A stretch of 40,582 nucleotides of DNA. Source: Kineosporiaceae bacterium (GTDB lineage: Bacteria > Actinomycetota > Actinomycetes > Actinomycetales > Kineosporiaceae). Shown piece by piece: positions 15,481-23,639 of the stretch. The notes below the pieces were generated by a model. The model was not told the origin of the DNA. It was given only the letters and a program-made list of their open reading frames with translations, and did not search any database. Within the stretch, counting starts at the first letter, position 1; each line of letters begins with the position of its first letter. The stretch lies in contig JAEUJN010000119.1 of the NCBI GenBank assembly GCA_016794595.1, positions 1 through 40,582 of the forward strand. Direction: 5' to 3'. Both the position numbers and the translations under genes were made by a program.

Positions 15481-17148
15481 TCAGTCGTCGGGGAACCTCT
15501 CCGCGTGGACCACCGCCCGGCGCACCTTGGGACGCAGGGTGGCCTCGAACGACTCGCGGCGCAGGGCTTTCAGCAGCGAGACACACAACCCGATCAGGAT
15601 CAGCAGGAATGGTCCCGCGACGATGATGATCAGGGTTTGGAGCGCGCTGAGGCCGGCGGACGGATCGTTGCCGCCAGAGGCGAGCAGGACGGCGGCCACG
15701 GCGCCGGTGGCGATGCCCCAGAAGACGGTCAGCACGCGGTGGGGCTCCTCGGTGCCGTGCTGGCTGAGCATGCCCATCACGATCGAGGCGCTGTCGGCGC
15801 CGGTGATGAAGAAGATGGCGATCAGCAGGACGGCGAGCAGCACCGTCAGCCCGGACAGCGGGAACGCGCGCAGGGTGAAGAACAGGGCGTTCTCGGTGCC
15901 GGTCTCCAGTTCGGCGGCCATGTCCCGGCCCCGGTTGAGCTGGAGGTCGAAGGCGGCGCCGCCGAGGATCGAGAACCACAGGAACGAGACCAGGCTCGGG
16001 ATCAGGATCACGAAGATCACGAACTGGCGGATGGTGCGGCCCTTGGAGATCCGGGCGATGAACATGCCGACGAACGGCGTCCAGGAGATCCACCAGGCCC
16101 AGTAGAAGATGGTCCAGCCGCTGATCCACTCGCTACCGCCGAAGGCCCCGGTGCGGAAGCTCATCGAGGGCAGGTGGGTCAGGTAGCCGCCGAGGGACTC
16201 GGTCATCGTGGACAGGATGAAGACCGTCGGGCCGACCACGAACAGGAAGAAGGCCAGCAGGGCGGCGGCCACCGCGTTGGCATTGGACAGCCACTTGATG
16301 CCGCGTTCGACGCCGCTGACCGCCGAGATCACGAAACAGAGGGTGAGGACGGCGATCACGCCGATGGCGGCCCAGGTGCTCTCGGTGCTGGTGCCGAACA
16401 CCTCGCCCAGGCCCCCGGTGATCTGCAGGGCGCCCAGTCCGAGCGAGGTGGCCGAGCCGAACAGGGTGGCGAAGATCGCCACGATGTCGATGGTCTTGCC
16501 CGCCGGGCCCTTGACCCGGTCGCCGAGCAGCGGGCGGAAGGTGGAGGAGATGAGGTTGCCGTGGCCCTTGCGGTAGGCGAAGTAGGCGATCGCCAGGCCG
16601 ATCACGGCGTACATCGACCACGGGTGGAAGCCCCAGTGGAAGAAGGTGTACTCCATCGACACCTGGGCGGCCTGACCGGTGGCCGGGTCGGCCAGGCCGA
16701 GCGGCGGGGTGTTCAGGTGGGTCAGCGGCTCGGCGACGCCCCAGAACATCAGCCCGATGCCCATGCCGGTGGCGAACATCATCGAGACCCACGAGAAGGT
16801 CGAGAATTCCGGAACCGAGTCGTCCGCACCGAGTTTGATGTTGCCGTAGCGGGTCACGGCCAGGTAGGTCGAGAAGATCAGGAAGCCGGCGCTGGTCAGC
16901 ACGAACAGCCAGCCGAAGTTGCCGGTGATCCAGGACAGGATGCTGCCCGTGGTGTCGCCCAGGCCCTCGGGGTCGAGCCCGCCGTAGACCAGGAAGACCA
17001 GCGAGAGGACGGCGGCGGTGCCGAAGACCACGCGGTCGACCGGGGGTTTGGAGGCGTGGGGGAAGTGCTCTCCGACGCCGTCCGAACTCACCGCGAGGTG
17101 GTGTTCCGGGGTGCTGGACTCGACGGGCTGATCCGTGCTGCTGGACAT
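15481..17148 (-). CDS. BCCT-family betaine/choline/carnitine transporter
   Basis: Secondary transporter of 555 residues with twelve predicted helices, importing a quaternary ammonium compound such as glycine betaine. Family signatures are visible: GMGIGLMFWGVAEPLTHL (about residues 125-142) with the GxGxG stretch of Na+-coupled BetP-type members, and the WTIFYWAWWISWTPFVGMF segment with the aromatic substrate box and the conserved ISKGRTIRQF. The ATG at 17148 has AGGAGG six to seven bases upstream, an unusually good site; the longer reading to 17247 is rejected. It is monocistronic. A perfect 13-nt-arm palindrome about 150 bp upstream (17300-17328) is a likely operator. The C-terminal extension is short, so BetP-like osmosensing by that domain is uncertain. 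Confidence 0.94.
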   Translation of the reverse strand: MSSSTDQPVESSTPEHHLAVSSDGVGEHFPHASKPPVDRVVFGTAAVLSLVFLVYGGLDPEGLGDTTGSILSWITGNFGWLFVLTSAGFLIFSTYLAVTRYGNIKLGADDSVPEFSTFSWVSMMFATGMGIGLMFWGVAEPLTHLNTPPLGLADPATGQAAQVSMEYTFFHWGFHPWSMYAVIGLAIAYFAYRKGHGNLISSTFRPLLGDRVKGPAGKTIDIVAIFATLFGSATSLGLGALQITGGLGEVFGTSTESTWAAIGVIAVLTLCFVISAVSGVERGIKWLSNANAVAAALLAFFLFVVGPTVFILSTMTESLGGYLTHLPSMSFRTGAFGGSEWISGWTIFYWAWWISWTPFVGMFIARISKGRTIRQFVIFVILIPSLVSFLWFSILGGAAFDLQLNRGRDMAAELETGTENALFFTLRAFPLSGLTVLLAVLLIAIFFITGADSASIVMGMLSQHGTEEPHRVLTVFWGIATGAVAAVLLASGGNDPSAGLSALQTLIIIVAGPFLLILIGLCVSLLKALRRESFEATLRPKVRRAVVHAERFPDD

Positions 17149-17299
17149 TCGGCTCCTCCTTCGAGGTGCACGTATCGAACAGCTCGGGGACGACGGACGG
17201 CGGGGTCGAGCGTCCAGCCGCCGGGCACATCGGGCAATTCGACCCATTCAGCGTGACCTGGGCCACACTTGACCGTCAAGAGGGTTGTTGCTCGTGATA

Positions 17300-17328
17300 C
17301 ATCATGTTGCGCAATGCGCAACATGATG
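17300..17328. promoter_or_regulatory. Perfect palindrome, probable operator upstream of the BCCT gene
   Basis: Perfect inverted repeat: 13-nt arms CATCATGTTGCGC and GCGCAACATGATG around the spacer AAT. It is 152 bp upstream of the transporter ATG and about 100 bp before the tRNA on the opposite strand. The odd spacer and moderate AT content suggest a binding site for a dimeric repressor, not a terminator. No regulator gene is adjacent, so the protein that binds is unknown. Confidence 0.65.
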
Positions 17329-17430
17329 GAGGGTGGCTGGGTGGTCCCAAACCGTGGAAGGTCGACCTGCTCGGGCGAGGCGGCGCGGTTCGGGCGCGAG
17401 CGGCGCGGGGTGCTAGCCTTTCCCGTCGTT

Positions 17431-17506
<76 letters not shown>

Positions 17507-17535
17507 CAATGCAGGACCCAAAGTACCAGGTCAAA

Positions 17536-17564
17536 GGCCCTTTCTGGCAGATCCGGGAAGGGTC
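17536..17564 (+). terminator. Rho-independent terminator after tRNA-Ala
   Basis: Stem GGCCCTTTC/GGAAGGGTC (nine pairs including two G-U, extendable by two A-T pairs) with an 11-nt loop, followed by TTCTT. It begins about 30 bp after the tRNA and is the only hairpin in the window with a T-rich tail. Confidence 0.75.
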
Positions 17565-17570
17565 TTCTTG

Positions 17571-17818
17571 ATCATCCGTCCTGGATCCGTCCCGTGAACG
17601 TGCTGACTGTTGCGACGTGGAGGGGAGCGTCGAAGCGGGGTGACGTGTCTCCGTGGGTGTCGTAGCGACAGCCATGTCGGCTTCGCTATCAGGCGCAGGT
17701 GATCCCGGGTCTGATGCGTCCGACTTCGAGCACCGGGGGCCGTGATCGTGAGTGGCATCCGACCTTCCGGCATGCCTCTGCGACGAGGTTGTCGGTGGCT
17801 CAACTTACTGTTACGGCC
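17571..17818. other. Leader region upstream of the CBASS operon
   Basis: No convincing gene lies in these 248 bases between the tRNA terminator and the HNH-SAVED gene. A hairpin with about ten pairs and one bulged C spans 17663-17688 (TAGCGA-C-AGCC against GGCT-TCGCTA, loop ATGTC). The operon promoter must be here or within the preceding tRNA unit; no clear boxes were found. Short open frames in the stretch have no recognisable family. Confidence 0.4.
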
Positions 17819-18997
17819 ATGCCGGACGCTGTATCGGGGAAGCCGACCACCTTCGTTCCCCGTGCGAAGGTGCCCCAGCGTGTGCAGGTCGTGGTCTGGG
17901 CCAAGTCGGCAGGCCGCTGTGCCCTGTGCTCGGCATACCTGCTCAACGGCCGTTCGTGGTTCCACACCATTCTGGACGGCGAGATGGCCCACAACGTCGG
18001 GGCCAGTACGGGCGGAGGGTCACCGCGGTCCGCCTCGCACAAGACCGCGACGGAGCGGGCGGAGGAGTCGAACCTCCTCCTCCTGTGCCATCGGTGTCAT
18101 CGGGAGGTGGACACTCCCGCGCTCGCGGACTTCTACACGATCGAGTACCTGACCGAACGCAAGCGGGCGCATGAGGACCGGGTCCGGCAGGTCACCGACT
18201 TCGCCACCCGCCGCCAGACGGTCATCGTGTCGACCAAGGCGCGTATCCGGCAGTCGACGGTGACAGTGTCTCCGCGTGAGCTGGCGGCGGCGCTGCACTC
18301 GGCCGACCTGACTCCGTACACGGACGCGGGCGAGGTGTTCCACATCTGCGTCGAGCTCGACGATGACGAGACCGAGCCGTGGGTGTGGGCCCGAAGCACG
18401 GCTCGGATCGACGAGAAGCTTGAGCGGCTCGAGCGGGCCGTCGCCTCGGGCCGCGTTGACCACCTGGCAGTTTTCGCGATCGCCCCGATCCCGATCCTGG
18501 CGCACCTGGGATCCCGGTTGGACGACAAGCTCGCGGTGGTGTTGTTCGGACGGCATCGTGTGGACTCTGACGAGGCGTGGTGCTGGCGGAAGGAGAGTGC
18601 GCAGCCGGAGGTTCGGTTTACCGTGAGCGGCGATGACGTGGGCGACGCGGACGAGGTGGTGGCCCTGGTGTCGGTGTCGGCGCCAGTGTCTGAGCATCGG
18701 GTCCCCGAAGCCCTGGCCGGTCTGCCGATCATCCGACTGTTCCCGCATGACCAGGCCGCGAGCCGCGATCTCATCAGCTCAAGGACGGCGCTCGCCGCGT
18801 TCTCCGACGGGTGGCGGCGACTGCTGAACACCGTCGAGGCGGACTTCCCCAACACCCGTCGGATCCATGTGCTCGCCGCGGTGCCGACCACGGTCGCCGT
18901 CGAGATGGGCAGGCACAGGATGCGCGAGGCGCAGCCGCGGCTCGCGGTATACCAGCGCACCGAGGACGGCTACGCGTACGCCCTCGACGTCGGCTGA
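17819..18997 (+). CDS. cap5: CBASS effector nuclease, HNH-SAVED (Cap5 type)
   Basis: Second-messenger activated DNA endonuclease (392 residues). N-terminal HNH domain: zinc cysteines C34/C37 and C90/C93, catalytic-type H58 in 'EMAHNV', N85 and H94 in 'SNLLLLCHRCHREVD'. From about residue 170 to the end is a SAVED domain, recognisable by 'VFHICVELDDDE', 'VFAIAPIPILAHLGSRLDDK' and 'LAAVPTTVAVEMGRHRM'. In known Cap5 proteins the SAVED domain binds a cyclic dinucleotide made by the neighbouring CD-NTase and switches on the HNH domain, which degrades DNA and kills the infected cell. ATG 17819 gives the usual family length; the frame is open further upstream to 17699, but that part has no protein character. 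The CD-NTase follows 90 bp downstream on the same strand. Confidence 0.93.
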   Translation: MPDAVSGKPTTFVPRAKVPQRVQVVVWAKSAGRCALCSAYLLNGRSWFHTILDGEMAHNVGASTGGGSPRSASHKTATERAEESNLLLLCHRCHREVDTPALADFYTIEYLTERKRAHEDRVRQVTDFATRRQTVIVSTKARIRQSTVTVSPRELAAALHSADLTPYTDAGEVFHICVELDDDETEPWVWARSTARIDEKLERLERAVASGRVDHLAVFAIAPIPILAHLGSRLDDKLAVVLFGRHRVDSDEAWCWRKESAQPEVRFTVSGDDVGDADEVVALVSVSAPVSEHRVPEALAGLPIIRLFPHDQAASRDLISSRTALAAFSDGWRRLLNTVEADFPNTRRIHVLAAVPTTVAVEMGRHRMREAQPRLAVYQRTEDGYAYALDVG

Positions 18998-19087
18998 CGC
19001 GGCTGAAGGCAGCAAGGCGAGCGCCGGTGACGTCCACAGGGCCGCAGAGGACCCGAACGAGATTGATCAAGAACGAGAGGACAACGT

Positions 19088-20077
19088 GTGAAGCTCTCCG
19101 CCTACTTCGACACCTTGCTCAAGGACACCGTGAACCTGCCGTTATCGAGGCTTGACCAGCTCAACGACCGCGTGGAGTCGATCTATCGTGCGGTCAGGGC
19201 GGACGACAAGTACGGCGGTCTCCTGACCGACAAGTCGAAGCAGGGTTCCTGGGCCCACCGCACGATCATCAAGCCGAAGCCGGACAAGGAGTATGACGCC
19301 GACGTCCTGCTTCACCTGGACCACAACCCGGACTGGGACAGCGACAAGGCCGAGTACATCGAGCAGCTGTACTGGGCTCTCAACCGGGTCGGTTACCCCG
19401 ACCGTCACCGCAAGACCCGGTGTGTGCGTGTCCAGTACGCGAACGACTGCCACATCGATCTCGTCCCATACGTCAACGCCCCCGGGGGTCGGCGGATCGT
19501 CAACAAGACGTCCGGAGAGTGGGAGCTGACGAACCCGCACGGGTTCTCAGACTGGATGAAGGGGTGCGACGACCTCACCAACGCGTACTTCCGCAAGGTC
19601 GTGCGCCTGATGAAGTTTCTTCGAGATCACAAGAACTCGTTCACCGGCACCCCGTCGATCATCTTGACGACTCTGCTCGGCAACCGCGCATCGTGGGCCA
19701 CGAAGATCATGAGGCCGACAGCGTACTCCACGGTCCCGGACACTCTCGTGACCCTGGTCGAAGACCTCGACCAGTGGATGCAGGAACTCACAGGCATGCC
19801 GTCCGTCGAGGACCCGTCGTCACCGGGAACCACGTTCGACCACCGCTGGTCCGAGGCCTCTTACAACTATTTCCGCGACCGCATCCACGTGCACGCTCAA
19901 GAGATGCGGGACGCGCTCGACGAGCAGGACCGGGACGCCAGCGTCGAGAAGTGGCGGTCTCTGTTCGGTGACGGTTTCAGGAGGGACAGCCAGGAGAACA
20001 AGTCCGCAAGCCCGTTCACCGCCCCAGCGTACGCGGGGGGAGGGGCCAGCAGCAGCCGGGCCGGCCGAGCTGGATGA
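19088..20077 (+). CDS. CBASS CD-NTase (oligonucleotide cyclase) with glycine-ended tail
   Basis: cGAS/DncV-like nucleotidyltransferase of 329 residues, the phage sensor and signal producer of the CBASS operon. The active site is complete: G53-S54 in 'KQGSWAHRT', carboxylates D70 and D72 in 'EYDADVLL', and the third aspartate D124 in 'CHIDLVPY'. The C-terminal helical domain is of normal size, and after about residue 300 a flexible Gly/Ala/Ser-rich tail of roughly 26 residues ends in 'AGRAG'. In type II CBASS the Cap2 enzyme joins the terminal glycine of the cyclase to a target, and this tail fits that. GTG 19088 has GAGAGG upstream. Its ATGA overlap with the E2-E1 gene indicates coupled translation. 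The nucleotide product is not predictable from the sequence. A paralogue with the same motifs lies at 21818-22729. Confidence 0.93.
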   Translation: MKLSAYFDTLLKDTVNLPLSRLDQLNDRVESIYRAVRADDKYGGLLTDKSKQGSWAHRTIIKPKPDKEYDADVLLHLDHNPDWDSDKAEYIEQLYWALNRVGYPDRHRKTRCVRVQYANDCHIDLVPYVNAPGGRRIVNKTSGEWELTNPHGFSDWMKGCDDLTNAYFRKVVRLMKFLRDHKNSFTGTPSIILTTLLGNRASWATKIMRPTAYSTVPDTLVTLVEDLDQWMQELTGMPSVEDPSSPGTTFDHRWSEASYNYFRDRIHVHAQEMRDALDEQDRDASVEKWRSLFGDGFRRDSQENKSASPFTAPAYAGGGASSSRAGRAG

Positions 20078-21810
20078 GCAGGCGCGCCACCGGCCGAACC
20101 CGACTCGCACCCAACTCCTACCAGCGAGACTTCGTCTCCGGCTTGCGCGAATCGGCGATCACCCACCCCGAGACCATCACGCGGGTGGCGAGCGGGCGCA
20201 GCAGCGACCAGTACGTATCGGTCCGGCTCACCCTGAGCACGGCGGCGATCCGTCGCGAGAGCAAGGGCCTGCAGTTGGAGCCCGAAGAGACAGTCCTCGT
20301 TGCCGTACCTCGGCATCCGCTGCTGCCACCGACGGTCGTGGTGGGGCATCGCCGCTTCGCCGGCTTCCCTCACGTCCTCACTGGAGACGAGCTGTGCATC
20401 TACCTAGATCCCTCCCGCGAGTGGGACCCGGCCGCGGGAGTGGAGGCGTTCCTTGACCGTCTGTTTCGGTGGTTCGAGGATGCCGCGGCGGGTCGCTTCT
20501 CGGGCAGGACGGCCCTGTTCCATCCGATCGGTGGCCGTCCCGTCGCCGCCCGGGACGCCACGGTAGTGGTGTGCCGCCAGGTCCTGCCCATCGATCGTGA
20601 ACTGTCCTTCGCGTTCCTCGTCGAGCGCGATTCACACCGGTTCGACCTCGTGGCTTCGGACGCCCCAGCAGGAGCGGAGCAGGTGCTCGTGGCACGTGCT
20701 CCGACACAGTTCCCGTACGGACCGGGCAAGACGGTCGCTGAGCTGCTCACCGGTTTGGGTGAGGCCGGTGGTCGAGCATGGCTGGCGCTGCAGGGCCGAC
20801 TCACGCGACGCATGAACACCGCTGGGGTTGACGCGACCGTCAGGGTGCACGTCGTCGTCGCCGTCCCCCACGTGGACCCGGAAGCGTTCTACTTGCTGGT
20901 CGGACGGGTCTCCGTGCCCTCTGGCCGTTCCCAAGCACCCGAGACGCTGGATGTGGAGTGGCTGAGCGTCTCGGACGACCGTCCGGACTCGGCCACCCGC
21001 CGAGACCAGCGCCGCCCCGCGTCCGCGTTCTACGACAGGGACGTCCTCCTGCTCGGATGCGGGGGCCTCGGCTCATGGATCTCCGAGTTCGTCGCCCGAG
21101 CAGGTGCACGGTCGGTGGCCTTGGCCGACCCGGCCCGAGTCTCCGGTGGCCTCCTGGTTCGACAGAACTACGCCGACGCGGACATCGGGCAGAACAAGGC
21201 CGAGGCACTCGCCCGGCGGCTACACGCGGTCGCGCCTGAGTGCGACGTCCGCGTGCTCGCCGACTCGGTGTTCTCCCCGCGCACAGCCGAGATCTTCGCC
21301 CAGACCGGCGCGGTCCTCATCGATGCGACGGTCAATCGGGCCGTGGCACAGATCCTCGACGCGGGGCTCACGAACTCGAAACGTCGGGCGGCGGTCGCGC
21401 AGGTGGCGACGGACGTTGCCACCGGGTCCCTGGGCATGCTGGTCTACGCAGCGCCCGAATTGCTTTGTGCGGCGCACACACTCGACGTCATGGCCTGGGA
21501 TGCGGTGTCCACGGACTCGCGCCTGGAGCCCTACTACACGTTCTGGAACCCGGCCGAGCAGGACGAACTGGTCCCGGCGCCCGGCTGTTCCATACCCACC
21601 TTCCACGGCTCGGCGGCGGACATGGCCGCAGTGGCTGCCGAGATGGTGAACCTGATCGCCGCACACCTCAACACGCCCGTGTCGGCCACCCACCTGTTCG
21701 CGCTCCCGCACAGCGGGGTCCAGCCGGCCCACCACATCGTCACGCACCCAACGCACGCTTCACCCGTCGCGGCGGGCGACCCGGACGCCGCTGGTGATCC
21801 TGGCCAGTAG
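20074..21810 (+). CDS. cap2: CBASS E2-E1 fusion ligase (Cap2 type)
   Basis: Ubiquitin-conjugation-like enzyme of 578 residues that activates the C-terminus of the CD-NTase and attaches it to another molecule, priming the cyclase. The N-terminal E2-like domain has a candidate catalytic C108 in 'GDELCIYLDPSREWDP', and a Trp-containing helix follows as in Cap2. The E1/ThiF adenylation domain starts near residue 322 with 'LLLGCGGLGSW' (GxGxxG at 328-333), the ribose-binding Asp in 'ALADP', 'LVRQNY' and 'IGQNKAEAL'. A likely E1 catalytic C505 is in 'PGCSIPTFHGS'. Start ATG 20074 overlaps the cyclase stop (ATGA). No JAB deconjugase (Cap3) follows; the next gene, 7 bp away, is on the other strand. 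Assignment of the two cysteines is by position and motif, not by structure. Confidence 0.9.
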   Translation: MSRRATGRTRLAPNSYQRDFVSGLRESAITHPETITRVASGRSSDQYVSVRLTLSTAAIRRESKGLQLEPEETVLVAVPRHPLLPPTVVVGHRRFAGFPHVLTGDELCIYLDPSREWDPAAGVEAFLDRLFRWFEDAAAGRFSGRTALFHPIGGRPVAARDATVVVCRQVLPIDRELSFAFLVERDSHRFDLVASDAPAGAEQVLVARAPTQFPYGPGKTVAELLTGLGEAGGRAWLALQGRLTRRMNTAGVDATVRVHVVVAVPHVDPEAFYLLVGRVSVPSGRSQAPETLDVEWLSVSDDRPDSATRRDQRRPASAFYDRDVLLLGCGGLGSWISEFVARAGARSVALADPARVSGGLLVRQNYADADIGQNKAEALARRLHAVAPECDVRVLADSVFSPRTAEIFAQTGAVLIDATVNRAVAQILDAGLTNSKRRAAVAQVATDVATGSLGMLVYAAPELLCAAHTLDVMAWDAVSTDSRLEPYYTFWNPAEQDELVPAPGCSIPTFHGSAADMAAVAAEMVNLIAAHLNTPVSATHLFALPHSGVQPAHHIVTHPTHASPVAAGDPDAAGDPGQ

Positions 21811-21817
21811 CGGTCTC

Positions 21818-22729
21818 CTATCGGGGCGCGAACTCGTCACTGAAAACCTCGCGCCACAGCGCGATACTGCTGTTGCGCCGTGTCTCGTCGAACGCTTCGC
21901 TGACCCTGCCGGCGTACTGATTGAAGCTGGACCGGAACCGACTCCATTCCGCCCCGCCGAGTCGGCCACTGAAATCAGCGCTGGGGCAACTCGGATCGCC
22001 GATGTGCGGTGGCTCCGGGAAGCCCTGCACGAGCGTGTTCGTGCGGTCAACGAGCGTCGTGAAGGCGCTCGGAAGATCCCGATACCGCAACCAGAACTCG
22101 TCCCACCGGCTGACCCGACCTGCCACGAGGACCGTGAGGACCACGGACGGGATGTCAAACTGGCCGTGGAAGTCGCGCACAAACTTGAGCAGGCGCACAG
22201 TCTTCCGCAGGTTGCCGGCAGCGACGCAATCCTTGCCTTCAAACCACCTGGCGAAGCCGGCAGGGTTCACCGGCTCCAGTGTATTCTCCGTGCGGTTGAC
22301 GATGAGATGCTCATCGAAGTACGAGAATCCGTACTCGAGACACGGAACGAGATCCACGTGGCAGTCGCCGGCGTATGAGACGCGCACGCAGCGGGTCTTC
22401 AACTCGATCCGTGGCCGGTACAGCTCGTTGCGGGCGAGCGATGCGTGGACGGCGTGCAGGTACTGCTGTGGGTCCTGCGCCCAACCTCGGTGGTGCCGCA
22501 TCCTGAGGATGACATCGGCGTCGTACTCGCGGTCGGGCTGCGGCCGGATGATCGTGCGATGAGCCCAGGAACCCTGCCTGGAGAAACCCCGAAGGACCCT
22601 CTTGAGGGCGACGTCACCGGACAGGCATTCCGCGAGCGCGTCGACATGCTGCTGCAGATCAGCCAAGCGGGTGCGGTCGATGTTCACCTGTCGTGTGAGC
22701 AGACCCGCGAAGTACTCATGCAGCTTCAT
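21818..22729 (-). CDS. Second CD-NTase, convergent to the CBASS operon
   Basis: Paralogous nucleotidyltransferase of 303 residues. It keeps every catalytic element in the same positions as the first cyclase: G53-S54 in 'RQGSWAHRTII', D70/D72 in 'EYDADVIL', and D126 in 'CHVDLVP'. Shared blocks such as KTRCVRV and the MKL start place both in one clade. It stops at 'FSDEFAPR', exactly where the first protein begins its Gly-ended tail, so it probably is not a Cap2 substrate. ATG 22729 is chosen because it mirrors the other start; it overlaps the stop of a possible small ORF (ATGA). Its stop is 7 bp from the stop of the E2-E1 gene. No separate effector is adjacent; upstream genes encode membrane proteins, an ImmA/IrrE peptidase and an XRE regulator. 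Confidence 0.88.
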   Translation of the reverse strand: MKLHEYFAGLLTRQVNIDRTRLADLQQHVDALAECLSGDVALKRVLRGFSRQGSWAHRTIIRPQPDREYDADVILRMRHHRGWAQDPQQYLHAVHASLARNELYRPRIELKTRCVRVSYAGDCHVDLVPCLEYGFSYFDEHLIVNRTENTLEPVNPAGFARWFEGKDCVAAGNLRKTVRLLKFVRDFHGQFDIPSVVLTVLVAGRVSRWDEFWLRYRDLPSAFTTLVDRTNTLVQGFPEPPHIGDPSCPSADFSGRLGGAEWSRFRSSFNQYAGRVSEAFDETRRNSSIALWREVFSDEFAPR

Positions 22730-22974
22730 GCGGACCGATCCAGCTGGCTGGAAGGCCACGCGTCGGGTCGAGTCGTGGTTTGGTATCCGATGGCGGGTCG
22801 GGGCTGGGCTGGTACGAAGGTGCCGGTGCCAGCGGAGTAGATCGCCACGCCGCTGTGCTCTACGACGAGCTGTCGGGTGCGGAGCTCGCTGTGATCGTCC
22901 TTCTCGTGCCTGCGCACAATCCGGACAACCAGTGGCTCGCCTCCCAGCGCGTCAGCATCAGACCCTCGCGACAT
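22726..22974 (-). CDS. Possible small protein coupled to the second CD-NTase
   Basis: Open frame of 82 residues whose stop overlaps the start of the second cyclase in an ATGA junction. It contains 'LGGEPLVVRIVRRHEKDDH' and 'LVVEHSGVAIYSAGTG', which look more like protein than the surrounding frames, and its third codon positions are GC-rich. The frame also continues back to a GTG at 23031 that overlaps the PAP2-like stop (GTGA), giving 101 residues. I do not recognise a family, and no ribosome-binding site is evident at ATG 22974. It may be a real linking gene or simply a spacer with a chance open frame. Confidence 0.4.
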   Translation of the reverse strand: MSRGSDADALGGEPLVVRIVRRHEKDDHSELRTRQLVVEHSGVAIYSAGTGTFVPAQPRPAIGYQTTTRPDAWPSSQLDRSA

Positions 22975-23027
22975 GCGGCAACCATGACCGCCTGGCGAGC
23001 AGGCTGTGGCGCGACACGCCCTGGCGG

Positions 23028-23639
23028 TCACCCCAGGGACATCATGACCGCGGTCGCGACGGTACCCCCGACGATGGCGCCTGTGACAACCTGGGGCACG
23101 GTGTGATCTGCGAGAGTCACTCGAGCCCAGGCGATGGCGGCGACGAGGGGGAGTGAACCCCACATTGCAGGGCCGAATTCGATGACCAGGATGGTGAGGG
23201 TGCCGGCGGCGCAGGCGGTGTGGATGGAGATCTTCCAGAACACGGTGATGGCGAGGGCGACGGCGACGCCGGCGGTCATGGCGGCGACGAGGGCGAAGAG
23301 GGCGCGCGGGGCGCCGAGCCACCACGTGATGAGCAGCCCGGTGCTGACCGACACCAGGCCGATGATCATCATGACGGGGCGTTCTTGGCGTTTGGAGAGG
23401 TGGCGGTCGCCGAGGTGGCCTCGGCGGATGCCGAGCATCATGATCGCGTAGGGGAGTCCGCCGGCGAAGAAGGCGGTGATGGCGCCGTAGAGCAGGCCGT
23501 GGCCGATGCTGGGGCTGGCGTGGATGGACACGGCGAGCAGCAGCCCGATGATGAGCACGATCGGGGCGAGGGCTTCGGTGAGGATGCGGGCGATCACGAC
23601 CGACGTGGTGCGCCGCTGGGGTGGGTTGGTCGTGGTCAC
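23028..23639 (-). CDS. PAP2-like membrane protein
   Basis: Membrane protein of 203 residues with about six helices. The order of motifs resembles the PAP2 phosphatase superfamily: a K-x-x-x-RP element ('KRQERP'), then 'KISIHTACAAG' where PAP2 enzymes have PSGH, and 'ARVTLADHTVPQVVTG' corresponding to the SRx5Hx3D motif, with Arg and His kept and Asp replaced by Gln. Lipid phosphatase activity is therefore uncertain. The GTG start at 23639 overlaps the upstream MAB_1171c-like stop (GTGA), showing tight coupling. The same pair of genes accompanies XRE and ImmA/IrrE genes in many actinobacteria. Confidence 0.8.
   Translation of the reverse strand: MTTTNPPQRRTTSVVIARILTEALAPIVLIIGLLLAVSIHASPSIGHGLLYGAITAFFAGGLPYAIMMLGIRRGHLGDRHLSKRQERPVMMIIGLVSVSTGLLITWWLGAPRALFALVAAMTAGVAVALAITVFWKISIHTACAAGTLTILVIEFGPAMWGSLPLVAAIAWARVTLADHTVPQVVTGAIVGGTVATAVMMSLG

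Noticed and set aside
14687-16105. 472-codon plus-strand frame across sepX-like and BCCT genes
   Set aside because: It crosses two convergent real genes and a terminator and is mostly Arg/Gly; a GC-driven open frame.
17531-17992. Possible transposase remnant in the CBASS leader
   Set aside because: The translated pieces are Arg/His-rich with no DDE or HUH motif and no flanking repeats, so an insertion sequence cannot be supported.
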